Below the pieces are notes generated by a model. That model had not been told where the DNA came from. It saw only the letters and a list, made by a program, of their open reading frames with translations, and did not search any database. A stretch of DNA of 64,000 nucleotides from contig JAVGWX010000001.1 of NCBI GenBank assembly GCA_036924085.1, forward strand, positions 3,948,200-4,012,199. Direction: 5' to 3'. The stretch's first letter is position 1. Each line of letters opens with the position of its first letter. Positions 1 through 10,110 of this stretch are shown in pieces. A program made the position numbers and the translations under genes. This DNA is from Ariolimax columbianus (Eukaryota > Mollusca > Gastropoda > Stylommatophora > Arionidae).

Positions 1-320
1 CCGGCCTCTGATTTCTCCATTGTTCTGACAAACCGTTAGAGTAGCAGATCAAGTCAATAAGGTTTGTTGCACCATGCACCAACCGGGTAACCCGGTCTAG
101 GAGGGAAATTCATACTTATCAAGTCCAGTACAAATTGAATGAGCTACATATGTGCTAAATTTCAACTTTCTCCTCCTACTCCTTCATAGTCAGGGTAAAG
201 ACTTACAACACGCCCTAAGTATAGTCTACACAAAGCAATGGCGTGTCCTGGTCCGTGATACAAGCTGTGCTACATTCTTAGAATCTAATACTCTATCAAA
301 TCAATGTTTCTAGAATGACG
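1..320. other. unassigned sequence
   Basis: No coding exon, RNA gene or repeat was recognised. The stretch ends where the 29-bp array begins. Confidence 0.4.
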
Positions 321-941
321 CTAGTCTGGATGTACTTTTACTTTATGAGCTAGTCTGGATGTACTTTCACTGTATGAGCTAGTCTGGATGTACTTTTACT
401 GTATGAGCTAGTCTGGATGTACTTTCACTGTATGAGCTAGTCTGGATGTACTTTCACTGTATGAACTAGCCTGGATGTACTCTCATTGTATGAACTAGTC
501 TGGATGTACTTTCACTGTATGAACTAGCCTGGATGTACTTTCACTGTATGAACTAGCCTGGATGTACTTTCACTGTATGAACTAGCATGGATGTAGTTTC
601 ACTGTATGAACTAGCCTGGATGTACTCTCATTGTATGAACTAGTCTGGATGTACTTTCACTGTATGAACTAGCCTGGATGTACTTTCACTGTATGAACTA
701 GCCTGGATGTACTCTCATTGTATGAACTAGCCTGGATGTACTTTCACTGTATGAACTAGTCTGGATGTACTTTCACTGTATGAACTAGCCTGGATGTACT
801 TTCACTGTATGAACTAGCCTGGATGTACTTTCACTGTATGAACTAGCATGGATGTAGTTTCACTGTATGAACTAGCCTGGATGTACTTTCACTGTATGAA
901 CTAGCCTGGATGTAGTTTCACTGTATGAACTAGCTTGGATG
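321..941. repeat. 29-bp tandem array, about 21 copies
   Basis: The unit reads CTAGCCTGGATGTACTTTCA plus CTGTATGAA. Spacing between successive CTAGTCTGG starts (321, 350 and on) is 29 bp. Variants (gagct/aacta, tactctcatt, tagtttcac) recur in blocks, so segments of several units were duplicated together. No coding potential. Confidence 0.95.
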
Positions 942-1236
942 GCAAATCTAGCAACAGTTTTCTTGAATAAAATCTTCTAGAACAACTTTCATTTCCGTGA
1001 ATTTCCACCAGCCCCCCCCCCCCCCCCCTTCCCCACAACCAACTCTACTACACAACATATGGTCGGACTAGAACCGACTCTTTACAACATATAGACGGAC
1101 TCTGATCTTGTTAGACCAGGTTGGCAGATATTGGGCAGCACCGTGCATCATATATATTGGAAGGCCCTCTGCGATTATCTATCTATGACAAACATATTTT
1201 GTGCAAATATACATGCGTGCTTACCGTGCTGTGATT
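942..1236. other. spacer with poly-C tract
   Basis: Unique-looking sequence with a run of about 17 C near 1012-1028. No gene or transposon signature seen. Confidence 0.4.
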
Positions 1237-1313
1237 GCGTGCTTTTATTTCCCGCCCTCGTTGTTATCATCATCATGTGCTGATAACAACGAGGGCGGGA
1301 AATAAAAGCACGC
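1237..1313. repeat. perfect inverted repeat, 33-bp arms, 11-bp loop
   Basis: The left arm 1237-1269 (starts GCGTGCTTTTATTTCCCGCC) is the exact reverse complement of the right arm 1281-1313; the loop is TCATCATGTGC. A transcript would fold into a 33-bp uninterrupted stem. This could be a hairpin RNA precursor, a recent palindromic duplication, or the fused ends of a foldback element. No TTTTT terminator or promoter box was seen. Confidence 0.9.
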
Positions 1314-1766
1314 TGTTGTCCAGTATCTTGTATTCCTTCAATTTGGTCTACATTTTAACTTTTATCTTTCCATTACTTGTTCCCTCCCCTTTCCATTAAT
1401 TCCCTCCTTCCCTCTCTTCTTTGTTTAAGACGTCACAAATACAGCCTATTAGATTTCCGATAAGGAAAAACAAACAAAGACAACTTACAACCAAACAATG
1501 ATTCAATAAACAATAAGATCAGTTGTGTTAGCCTGTTTGATGTAATTTGAAAAGCATAGATTACATTCATTTAGGAAATTGAAATGAAGTTAACACTGAA
1601 TATACACTTGTGAGATATTGACCCAATTAATATCTTCTTAAATCTTGGAAATTCTAGAATAAGATGGAAAATGCCAAACACAATTCAGGAAGCGCATGTG
1701 AAGGTACCAAAACAAATTGGCCAAAATGAAACGGATTACATTCCAAATCAAAAATTTTAGATAGTT
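1314..1766. other. unassigned A/T-rich sequence
   Basis: No recognisable exon or element. It separates the hairpin from the microsatellite block. Confidence 0.35.
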
Positions 1767-1779
1767 GTGCGTGTGTGTA

Positions 1780-1851
<72 letters not shown>

Positions 1852-1920
1852 CGTGCATGGGTTTTGGGTGCGTGTGCGCGGATGCGTGCGTGCGTGCGTG
1901 CGCGCGCGCGCGCGTCTGTA
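1767..1920. repeat. compound microsatellite (GT)n-(TA)n-(GT)n-(GCGT)n
   Basis: Runs of GTGTGT, then about 17 TA dinucleotides, then GTGTGC and CGCG alternations. It directly abuts the 3' end of the antisense RTE-like fragment at 1921, consistent with the short-repeat tails that RTE-type LINEs carry. The open frame across it is low-complexity and is not a gene. Confidence 0.85.
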
Positions 1921-2490
1921 TCAGTTCAGTTGATCCCGTAACCCATCAGGTCGTTGGGGCACACATGAAGACACTCTCAAAATCCCACGCCATTTTTCTC
2001 TTTCTGCCGCCGCCTGTCGTATCTCTCCGGGACGAAGGCCTGGCCACTCAGTGATGTTGTCCACCCACCTCTTCCTTGGACGTCCTCGCCCTCTCTGTCC
2101 CGGTACGGAACCAAAGAGTACCGAGTTGGTAATTCCGTTGAACCTCGCGACGTGCCCGTACCAGGCCATCTTTCGTCTTTTGATTGTTGTGAACAGATCT
2201 TCAAAAGGACCAATAGCGTTTTCAACTCTTTGTCGTATTTTTACATTCGTGACACGATCTTTATATGTAACATTTAGGAGTTTTCCAAAGCACATCATTT
2301 CCATTGAATGCATTCTGCCCTGGATATCTGCTGAAATGGTCCAGGTCTCCCAGACATACAGAAATATTGATAGCACCAAAAAGCGCATTAGTCTAACTTT
2401 TATGCCGAGGGCGAGCAGCTTGTCTTGCCAGATAGGTTTCAGCCGAGTAAGCGCAGCTGTTGTTTGTGCTATTCTTGTGTTATATATGTA
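1921..2490 (-). mobile_element. RTE-like non-LTR retrotransposon, C-terminal fragment
   Basis: The minus-strand frame encodes the conserved region after the reverse transcriptase: ...ALTRLKPIWQDK, WETWTISADIQGRMHSM, YKDRVTNVKIRQRV, KRRKMAWYGHVARF, RGRGRPRKRWVDNI and a terminal RPDGLRDQLN before the stop. In intact relatives this follows the RT domain of the endonuclease-reverse transcriptase polyprotein. The catalytic YADD region is absent, so the copy is 5'-truncated or broken at the TA-rich tract near 2490. The order ETW, VTN, WYGH, RGRPRKRW identifies the family; exact clade is inferred. Confidence 0.85.
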
Positions 2491-2514
2491 TATATATATA
2501 AACTTAACTTCTTC

Positions 2515-2760
2515 AGGCTTCAGAGTATGTATACAACCAGCTTCTTTTACTCAACTTGATCTGAAAATAACTATATTCATCCAATCTATTATTTTATGCA
2601 TTAACTGAACCTGCATCCACTATTTCCTGTGGTAATGCATTTCAAACATTCACCACTCTGACTAAAATAATGTTTTTAAATATCTAATCTGGACTTTTCT
2701 TTAATTAATTTGTTGCTGCTCCCTCGTGTTCTTGCAACTATTGACTGATGTGCTTTAGTC
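2515..2760 (-). mobile_element. CR1-like LINE 3' tail (decayed)
   Basis: Nucleotide match to the better copy at 10140-10400: GTATACAACCAG, then the antisense of the codons for ...NAWNALPREVVEAG (here ACCTGCATCCACTATTTCC TGTGGTAATGCATT) and AATATCTAATCTGGAC. It carries several frame breaks and is a dead copy. Confidence 0.75.
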
Positions 2761-2797
2761 TATTTTATCATCGGGGAACTGAGACGCTTTTCCGGCC

Positions 2798-2930
2798 AGG
2801 CATAACATACTGACCAGGACGTCGCGTCAGGGTCAGGCACAACATACTGATCAGGACGTCGCGTCAGGGTCAGGCATAACATACTGACAAGAACGTCGCA
2901 CTAGGGTCAGGCATAATATACTGACATAGA
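2798..2930. repeat. 37-bp tandem repeat, about 3.6 copies
   Basis: The unit begins AGGCATAACATACTGACCAG and continues GACGTCGCGTCAGGGTC. Starts at 2798, 2835 and 2872 give a 37-bp period. The last copy is diverged. Confidence 0.9.
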
Positions 2931-2949
2931 CTACTATATATCTTTCATT

Positions 2950-3190
2950 TAGCGTTCTCTGGAAACATGCTGTTTTCAAGGCAGTCTGGCTGACAAGATG
3001 GGACTCGATATGATCCCCGTAGTAGAGGGCATTACGCAGGTGAAGCCAAGCATAACAAAAACGTCCGGAGGACCGTGGTCCACCGTCAGCACTCTTGGGA
3101 TGTGATGAAAATTTACTACAACACGCCCCTTTAATGCCTTATTCAGGGAGCACAAAAGAGTCAACTTATTCATTTTGGGCATTAAACAAC
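2950..3190 (-). repeat. dispersed repeat, partner of 63150-63390
   Basis: The reverse complement of this stretch aligns over about 240 bp with 63150-63390. On the + strand here the frame ...GLDMIPVVEGITQVKPSI... aligns codon for codon with the reverse strand of the other copy (GIDVIPVVVSDMQMKQSI) up to a shared stop, with mostly conservative changes, suggesting a common coding ancestor. The identity is not known. Confidence 0.7.
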
Positions 3191-3191
3191 A

Positions 3192-4016
3192 ACATCCATT
3201 CTTTGATTATCTTATAAACCTGTATTAAGTCACCTCGAATTCATTCTTTGATTATCTTATAAACCTGTATTAAGTCACCTCGAATTCATTCTTTGATTAT
3301 CTTATAAACCTGTATTAAGTCACCTCGAATTCATTCTTTGATTATCTTATAAACCTGTATTAAGTCACCTCGAATTCTTTGATTATCTTATAAACCTGTA
3401 TTAAGTCACCTCGAATTCATTCTTTGGTTATCTTATAAACCTGTATTAAGTCACCTCGAATTCATTCTTTGATTATCTTATAAACCTGTATTAAGTCACC
3501 TCGAATTCTTTGATTATCTTATAAACCTGTATTAAGTCACCTCGAATTCATTCTTTGATTATCTTATAAACCTGTATTAAGTCACCTCGAATTCATTCTT
3601 TGATTATCTTATAAACCTGTATTAAGTCACCTCGAATTCTTTGATTATCTTATAAACCTGTATTAAGTCACCTCGAATTCATTCTTTGATTATCTTATAA
3701 ACCTGTATTAAGTCACCTCGAATTCTTTGATTATCTTATAAACCTGTATTAAGTCACCTCGAATTCTTTGATTATCTTATAAACCTGTATTAAGTCACCT
3801 CGAATTCTTTGATTATCTTATAAACCTGTATTAAGTCATCTCGAATTCTTTGATTATCTTATAAACCTGTATTAAGTCACCTCGAATTCTTTGATTATCT
3901 TATAAACCTGTATTAAGTCACCTCGAATTCTTTGATTATCTTATAAACCTGTATTAAGTCACCTCGAATTCTTTGACTATCTTATAAACCTGTATTAAGT
4001 CACCTCGAATTCTTTT
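3192..4016 (-). repeat. 41/45-bp tandem array grown from a CR1-like LINE segment
   Basis: The unit GAATTC(ATTC)TTTGATTATCTTATAAACCTGTATTAAG TCACCTC is repeated about 19 times, with and without a 4-bp ATTC insert. The core TTATAAACCTGTATTAAGTC is single copy in the CR1-like LINE at 10429-10448, where it encodes DLIQVYKII on the minus strand. Both loci run into CTTCTAGACACTGTA-like sequence on the right (here TTTTTTTCTAGACACTGTA at 4014-4030). The array therefore arose by local amplification of LINE coding DNA. Confidence 0.9.
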
Positions 4017-4064
4017 TTTCTAGACACTGTAAATTAATCAATGGAATGTATAAAGCAAGTTTTT

Positions 4065-4326
4065 GAAAGTACAACCAGCTACAAGAACAAGAGGGCAAAG
4101 CTACAATTGTTCAAATACAGGTCCAGATTAGAAATTACAAAATTTTAGTCAGAGTGGTGAAAGCTTCGAATGCATTTTCCACATGATGTGGTGAAGGCAG
4201 GGTCAGTTAATGCATTAAAAAAATCAATTGTATGCTTACAGTTATTGTTATTACTGGCGGAGTGGAAAAAAACTGGTTGTATACATACTTTGTATAGCCT
4301 TCTAAACAAATATGATGAAGTTAAGT
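4065..4326 (+). mobile_element. CR1-like LINE 3' end (decayed)
   Basis: The plus strand encodes a damaged version of the CR1-like C-terminus: YKNKRAKLQLFKYRSRLEI, then HFPHDVVKAGSVNALKKS, matching NALPREVVEAGTINAFKNKL of the copy at 10195-10400. It then runs into the shared 3' UTR ACTGGTTGTATACA...CCTTCTAAAC...GAAGTTAAGTT. It is oriented opposite to the adjoining array. Confidence 0.8.
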
Positions 4327-4559
4327 TCAGAAACCGGATCGTCTGCCATTAAAAACATACAACAGTGGGAACGCATTCAGAATGAAGGATGCGACTGGTT
4401 CTGGACTGCACTAGAGATACTCCGATTGTGATGAAGCGGTACATGTTGGGATTGTTATCGGTGACATCCAGACATTAACTGGCACAAATCAATGTATATA
4501 TGCGTGTCACCACAGAAACGCGGCACCCTCTGTGCAGTAGCTTCTCCGACATCAAGGGA

Positions 4560-5425
4560 TCAAGAGAGGGACGTCATGGATGGCACAGGCAGAGACAACA
4601 ATCGGACATGTCACACCAGCTTAGACAACAGCCAAGAGGGAAAGAATGGAGCCACACTGGTAATAGAATGACAGAGTACTAGAGAGTCATCATAACCTGA
4701 GGCAAGGAATGCAGATAATGGGACAACGGGAGAGCAGAGCACGAGGTGAATCGGTTGATAAAGGAGAATACGCAGCATAGTGATGCCGTCATATACACCG
4801 ACGGATGAGTGCAGCTCAACGGGACATAAGGCTGGGGCTTCTCGACTAGAGTGAGAGGACAGATCGTTGCTGAGCGCAGTAGCGCATGCATGTCAACAAC
4901 CTTCAGTTTTACAAGATGGAAGCAGTGACCTCAGCGCTGAGATGGATATCTGAGACTTCTTTAACAAGGGCAGTCATCATGACAGACGCGCAAGCCGTAC
5001 TTCAGAAGGTACAGCAGGGATGGCTTAGGTACGAGTGGATAGCAGCTGTTGAGGCCTCAAACCTCTAGGGGTTGACATTGTTCTGCTGTCCTGGTCATCT
5101 GGAGTTCAGGGCAATTAAAGAGCTGATATCTTGGCTTCACAAGTGTCCACCATGGGCACGTTAGTGATAGATATGAATGACATTTTGAAATCAATCCATA
5201 ACCGCCTGTTAGATGAGGACACTGCAACAGATGAAACAGCAATCCACAGGCTGCAAAGTTTCTACATTAAACGAGGTTCGAACGGAGTATGGCGCATGAG
5301 AGGACGGAGCAGGAGAGTGTACAACCAGCGAGCTACAGGGACCATCAGCATCCATACCCTGTACCATTTGCTGAGAGAGACTGAGCACCTATGGGTATGC
5401 CAAGGGTGTAGTAACGTCGATTTTT
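4560..5425 (+). mobile_element. RNase-H-bearing LINE 3' remnant
   Basis: A decayed RNase H domain lies on the + strand: VIYTDG near 4790, GWGFSTRVRGQIVAERSSA in another frame, MEAVTSALRWISETSL at 4919-4965, AVIMTDAQAVLQKVQQGW, then FCCPGHLEFRAIKEL. This is the D..E..D..H order of RNase HI as found at the 3' end of some invertebrate non-LTR elements. The tail at 5131-5427 (RLQSFYIKRGSNGVW, RSRRVYNQRATGTIS, LYHLLRETEHLWVC) matches the region downstream of that RNase H. Stops and frameshifts show it is dead. The reverse transcriptase part was not found. Confidence 0.8.
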
Positions 5426-6549
5426 AAAAACAGAAACAGTAACAGGTCGGGGTTTCGAGGCAAATGCAGATCGCGAGTCAAATAGACAACATCATAGATC
5501 ATTTGCCGGCATGTGCTCACAACAATCACATCAGCACATCTGACCCAAGAGCGAGACCCACAGCTCTTCACTGCGCCTCTTCACGGCATCGCTGGGAGAA
5601 TTAAGTTACTGGATTACTGAAAGGACTCAGTAAGTGAATAAAGATAATAAATTTGGCTTTCCCTTGACTTCTTTTTCAGCGATGTTCAGCTTTATTTCAA
5701 ACTTTATCTGGCAGTCTTGCTGAAGACTGATAGGCCTGTTCGGCATGTATCGACCAGGCTGCAGCAGGGGGGGTTGTGATGGCTGTCCAGCAGTGTCGTG
5801 TGTGTTAGTGCATGGCTTGGCCGGGAAAATGATTATGTGATTACCACAATCGAACAAGGAGATCGGTCAAGTGTGGTTTTTACTGTAAAGCCAGTAAAGG
5901 TGTGTGCTGTGTAGGTGGTATCTTCTGACGTGTACTTGTTGTTTCTTGTAGGTCATGAATCGAATGATTGTGGTTCGGCACGACGGCCGCAGTGAAGTCG
6001 GGTTAGTGTGTACTGTGTGACTGTGTGACAAGAGTGTGTACCGTGTCCGTGTGTCGTAGAGGAGTACATAGACATATTCTCACTGACCACCTTATCGTCT
6101 GCGCTGACGAAGAACGGATTGACGCCGACATAATAATCACAATTGGTTTCGACAAGAATCCTCTCTATGCCAGTTAGAGTCTGTGTGTCACCCAATTCTT
6201 ATTTAAATTTGTCCTTCTTAATCTTAGTAACTAAATAGTAACAGGTGGCAGACATACACGTAGTAATAATAGTAAGTACTTAAACTTGTCTTGTTTTTGT
6301 GGTGGAAATATTAAAATTAAGGAGACAGCCTGTATACAATCAATTCTCGTATGGATGATCAGCATTTCCTCGATCACGATATTGAGCCTAATTTAATCCT
6401 TTCTCACGCCCTGATATTAATGATATACCATACAAAAGACTGGTTGGAAAATGAGACAGAAATAACAACAACCAGTTTCATCTATCTGTCAAAAGTTATC
6501 TATCATAGGGGACCTACATATGTCGACATATAATTGATGATATAGATTA
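5426..6549. other. unassigned intergenic sequence
   Basis: No exon or transposon was recognised. Short open frames (for example 5627-5857 and 5953-6195 on the minus strand) lack any family signature. Confidence 0.35.
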
Positions 6550-6810
6550 CAATGTTTATAAAGAAGGACGAGATTTAACGAAAGATCTTCCGAGACCAGG
6601 TCAAGTGCATATTGTTGCGTTAACTAATAACTCACATCTGTCTTTAAACATCTTTGTCCAGTTCTTCACTGTTGTCTTCAACACACTTTTGCCACCATAC
6701 ACAGCCTGCATTTTGGGATGAATGTCAACTGGTCGACATCCTTCAACTGTTAGAGACCGAATCATGGCTTGCTGATTAACTCTGGACGGATTCCGTATGG
6801 AACCCGCCAT
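6550..6810 (-). pseudogene. mariner-type transposase N-terminal HTH fragment
   Basis: The minus frame reads NQQAMIRSLTVEGCRPVDIH, then KMQAVYGGKSVLKTTVKNW and TKMFKDRCELL. This is the pattern of the N-terminal helix-turn-helix (HTH_48-like) of mariner/Tc1 transposases: hydrophobic helix, EGC, DIH, AVYG, TTVxxW, F. The frame then hits stops (PGLGRSF lies beyond one), and no DDE/D catalytic domain follows, so it is a small dead remnant. Confidence 0.75.
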
Positions 6811-7097
6811 GTTTTCAAAGGTCTGCTGTGGAGGATAATGAAATTTTGCAAACTTGACGGTTGATATTTTCTGTTTACACCAGAAGTGATGTCATCATGC
6901 GATCATACACATGTTCACTTGTTGCAGTTTGGTCTGGTTTTGTTTGAACACGCCTCATATTTCAAGTACTTGTACATGTATTGTATAATCAAAATATTGT
7001 GTTATTGGCTATTGGTATTGTCTTGTGTGGCCTCTTGTTTACCCTGCAGTCAGTACTTCAGTCATAAATCACAGGTTACAACAATATTAGATATATT
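6811..7097. other. unassigned sequence
   Basis: No recognisable element between the mariner remnant and the SINE-like unit. Confidence 0.3.
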
Positions 7098-7235
7098 CAC
7101 ACAGTGGTTAGTACACTGGCGTCCAACCCAAGCAGTCAGGATTCAAGCTCCAGGTGGTGCAAGAGTTTTTTCCCATGATTGTAATTCGGTTCCTGTGGTC
7201 GACCCAGCCACAGAAATTGGTTACCAGAAAAAATA
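7098..7235 (+). mobile_element. SINE-like repeat, copy 1
   Basis: It starts with a tRNA-like head (CAGTGGTTAGTACACTGGCG, then GGATTCAAGCTCC as a B-box-like site) and ends with GTGGTCGACCCAGCCACAGA, AATTGGTTACCAGAAAAA. The same head and tail occur in inverse orientation at 37140-37280. Confidence 0.7.
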
Positions 7236-7589
7236 TTTTTGAATCTCATAAATCCTTCTTGTATCTACGGCCTTGTTCGGGATAATTCTTTCATCTATAT
7301 ATTTTTCTGCAAATATCCTTAAACACAATATTGCGCCTTCAGTTCCATTGATCTTTCCCAAAATCAAACTGGTCTTCACAGACTTTATTGTCTGTAATGC
7401 TGTGTATTCTCTCCTGTATGTTCTAAAGAGGTATCTAGGTCAAGTGCCTCATACTGATTGTTCTATAGTCCAAAGATTCTACTGTTACACAGGTTTTTGG
7501 AGCTTACATTCCACCACTGCAGAGGATTTTGGAACTTACATTCCACCGCTGCACAGGTTTTTGGATCTTTTTATCCCACATCTTATGTG
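7236..7589. other. unassigned, with a short 3-copy repeat
   Basis: At 7488-7570 three copies of about 40 bp read ACACAGGTTTTTGGAGCTTA, CATTCCACCACTGC and variants. Nothing else was recognised. Confidence 0.4.
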
Positions 7590-7800
7590 CGTCTGATTAG
7601 CTTAGTGATAGAGTGGCAAAGGTACCGGGTTCAACTCCTGTTATCGGCACGCATCAGTAGAACCAGCTGAAATACCTGGTTTACTGTCAGGGAAGGAAAG
7701 GCAGCAAGGAAGGTAACTGGCACACCACCTCATAGACAAGCTGAGGTCTAGTACAATGAAGTCTCTAACACTTGATCCCTGACCGCACCATCTGCTGTGG
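7590..7800 (+). mobile_element. tRNA-derived SINE-like unit
   Basis: It has an internal Pol III promoter pattern: A-box-like TTAGCTTAGTGATAGAGTGG and B box GGGTTCAACTCC, followed by a non-tRNA body. The head cannot be folded confidently as a working tRNA, and no second copy is present to fix the ends. Confidence 0.5.
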
Positions 7801-8132
7801 TACTACCTTAAACATGTACATCTGATATTGTAGAGATAGATGGAGAAGATTGTTCCATTTTTGTTCTTCCATTTTTGTTCTTCCATTCCAGTTGCTACCT
7901 TCATTTTCCTTGTCAAACTGGAATGGTAAAAATGACATTATAATGTGGCAGTCATAGATGTGCTTCGTAGTTCACTTAACACAACCTAAACAAATAGCGA
8001 TTGAAGTGTTGCCATGTAAGCTTGCTTGAGTAAAGGGACAGAACCTTTGGGAAAATGTGAGATCAACATGCAGGATGAAAATGCAATCTTTGTTCAGCAT
8101 GGATTTTGACCATGATAAGTATATGATCCTAT
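7801..8132. other. unassigned sequence upstream of the 68-bp array
   Basis: A short duplication (TTTTTGTTCTTCCATT, twice) lies at 7855-7885. No gene was recognised. A promoter or 5' UTR exon of the + strand transporter could lie in this general area, but none can be shown. Confidence 0.3.
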
Positions 8133-8840
8133 ATGAGAATCTCGTCGGTGAGGACATATTAGGACCACATAGTACTTTAAATGTCTGTTGTAACAATTAT
8201 ATGAGAATGTCCTGAGTGAGGACATATTAGGACCAATAGTACTTCAAATGTCTGTTGTAACAATTATATGAGAATCTCGTCGGTGAGGACATATTAGGAC
8301 CACATAGTACTTCAAATGTCTGTTGTAACAATTATATGAGAATGTCCTGAGTGAGGACATATTAGGACCACATAGTACTTCAAATGTCTGTTGTAACAAT
8401 TATATGAGAATGTCCTGAGTGAGGACATATTAGGACCACATAGTACTTCAAATGTCTGTTGTAACAATTATATGAGAATGTCCTGAGTGAGGACATATTA
8501 GGACCACATAGTACTTCAAATGTCTGTTGTAACAATTATATGAGAATGTCCTGAGTGAGGACATATTAGGACCACATAGTACTTCAAATGTCTGTTGTAA
8601 CAATTATATGAGAATGTCCTGAGTGAGGACATATTAGGACCACATAGTACTTCAAATGTCTGTTGTAACAATTATATGAGAATGTCCTGAGTGAGGACAT
8701 ATTAGGACCACATAGTACTTCAAATGTCTGTTGTAACAATTATATGAGAATGTCCTGAGTGAGGACATATTAGGACCACATAGTACTTCAAATTTCTGTT
8801 GTAACAATTATATGAGAATCTCCTGAGTGAGGAAAGATTT
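8133..8840. repeat. 68-bp tandem array, about 10 copies
   Basis: The unit starts TATGAGAATGTCCTGAGTGA and continues GGACATATTAGGACCACATA, GTACTTCAAATGTCTGTTGT, AACAATTA. Each unit has a small inverted repeat TGTCCT-GAGTG-AGGACA. The first and third copies carry ATCTCGTCGG in place of ATGTCCTGAG. The array ends 300 bp before coding exon 1 of the transporter. Confidence 0.95.
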
Positions 8841-9142
8841 GGATCACATGGTACACCATTAAAAGGGACTAAGAAGAGCTGTGTAATCGATCGGCAATCT
8901 CATTATGTAAAAGACAGAACTAGAGAAGCCACCACTCTATGAGTGCAGCATGAAATCTTTGGCACAGGTTTGTTTCCATGGGACCATTTGCAATAATGAG
9001 GATAAAATAATGTGAAGTTTTATTCAGTGGTCAATGGCATGATTGTAGCCATTGGGATCTCAATTCTTCTGTTTTATACTTAACATGTGCATCATAAAAT
9101 AAGAATAAGCAGAAGTACATTTTGACACTTGTGTTCTAATAG

Positions 9143-9304
9143 ATGATAGTGGAAGACGAGGAAGAGTCAACACAAGTTTCCGTGGTGGATGTTCCAAAGA
9201 AGATGAAGGTGAAGGAAGAGACACTGCGAGAAAAGTTGAAAGATGACAGTTACAGAAAACGTGTGTTTCATTCTTTCTGGCTGTCCATTTCAAGTTTCAC
9301 ACTG
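9143..9304 (+). CDS. MFSD4/NaGLT1-like transporter gene 1, coding exon 1
   Basis: ATG at 9143 opens 54 codons ending CTG|GTAAAT, phase 0. The peptide starts MIVEDEEESTQVSVVDVPKK and ends RKRVFHSFWLSISSFTL: an acidic then basic cytosolic N-terminus followed by the first half of helix 1. Helix 1 is completed by exon 2 (GVVFGQQGPSFLDLQ), the conserved start of the sodium-dependent glucose transporter 1 family. TAA and TAG lie in frame just upstream, and an AG directly precedes the ATG, so an upstream non-coding exon spliced here is possible. The start and exon end rest on phase agreement with exon 2 and on the family motif. Confidence 0.85.
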
Positions 9305-9399
9305 GTAAATTGTGGAAAATAGTTATATAAGAATACAGTTAATTTGAAATTCTCAACAACAATTTTGAACATTGAATATTTGTAGCGCTAAAGACAAGA

Positions 9400-10110
9400 A
9401 CTTTGAGCCACGATTTATGTTACATGGATAGATGATGGAAGAGATGAGATCAAAATTTGGCATCCAGTGGCGTTAACAGAAACAAAAAAAAGGGGCAGAG
9501 TGCCCTGAACTATGATAAAAACAAGCTTGTCTACCCTCTAGCGGTGAACCCATAACTTCTAGAGCTAGGATGGTAGTGGTCTGTATTGTGAACAGGAACC
9601 AAGCGGGAAATGTCAAAGGATGGAATTTCATTTCAAAACGACTGATGGTGCTTAGCCTACAAGAGAATGACAGTTAAATTGATATGGTAATTGTATATGC
9701 ACTAAATGAAGATTAGAGACCTGATGTTGAAGAATTCTTTGAGCTTCATCAAAAGACCATTGATGATTGTCAAAACGAAGTACTCCTACTGGGATACTTT
9801 AACACCAGAGTTGGAAACGACTATTCCTGATTGAGTAGAGTGTTTGGTATGTATGACAATGGAAACCTACTAATATTTTTTGCAAGGAACAAAACTTTGT
9901 TACTAAATGCAAACTCCAGGTTCCCACACATGTGTATTCATGCCTACACAAGAAGTCAATCAGCAAGAAATGAAAAATCCATAGTTGATTATACGATAGT
10001 GATGAAAAGTGCGTATAAGTACATGTCTTGATGCTAGTATTCAAAGGACTAGAGGTAGGAAGCAATGACTACCAAGTGACAATAGAGTGACTGAAAAAGC
10101 TGCTCCATCA
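9400..10110 (+). mobile_element. RTE-like LINE, endonuclease segment (part 1 of a split element)
   Basis: Decayed AP-endonuclease coding sequence. Recognisable pieces are ALTETKKRG near 9470, LLGYFNTRVGN at about 9787 (family pattern GDFNARVG), RVFGMYDNGNLLIFFARNK, and ARNEKSIVDYTIV at 9966. In APE-type LINEs these precede the reverse transcriptase. The RT part continues on the same strand at 11965-13174, beyond a CR1-like LINE inserted in reverse. Many stops; not functional. Confidence 0.8.

Noticed and set aside
1767..2054. 95-codon + strand frame with YIYIYIYI
   Set aside because: Translation of the microsatellite plus antisense LINE; no gene.
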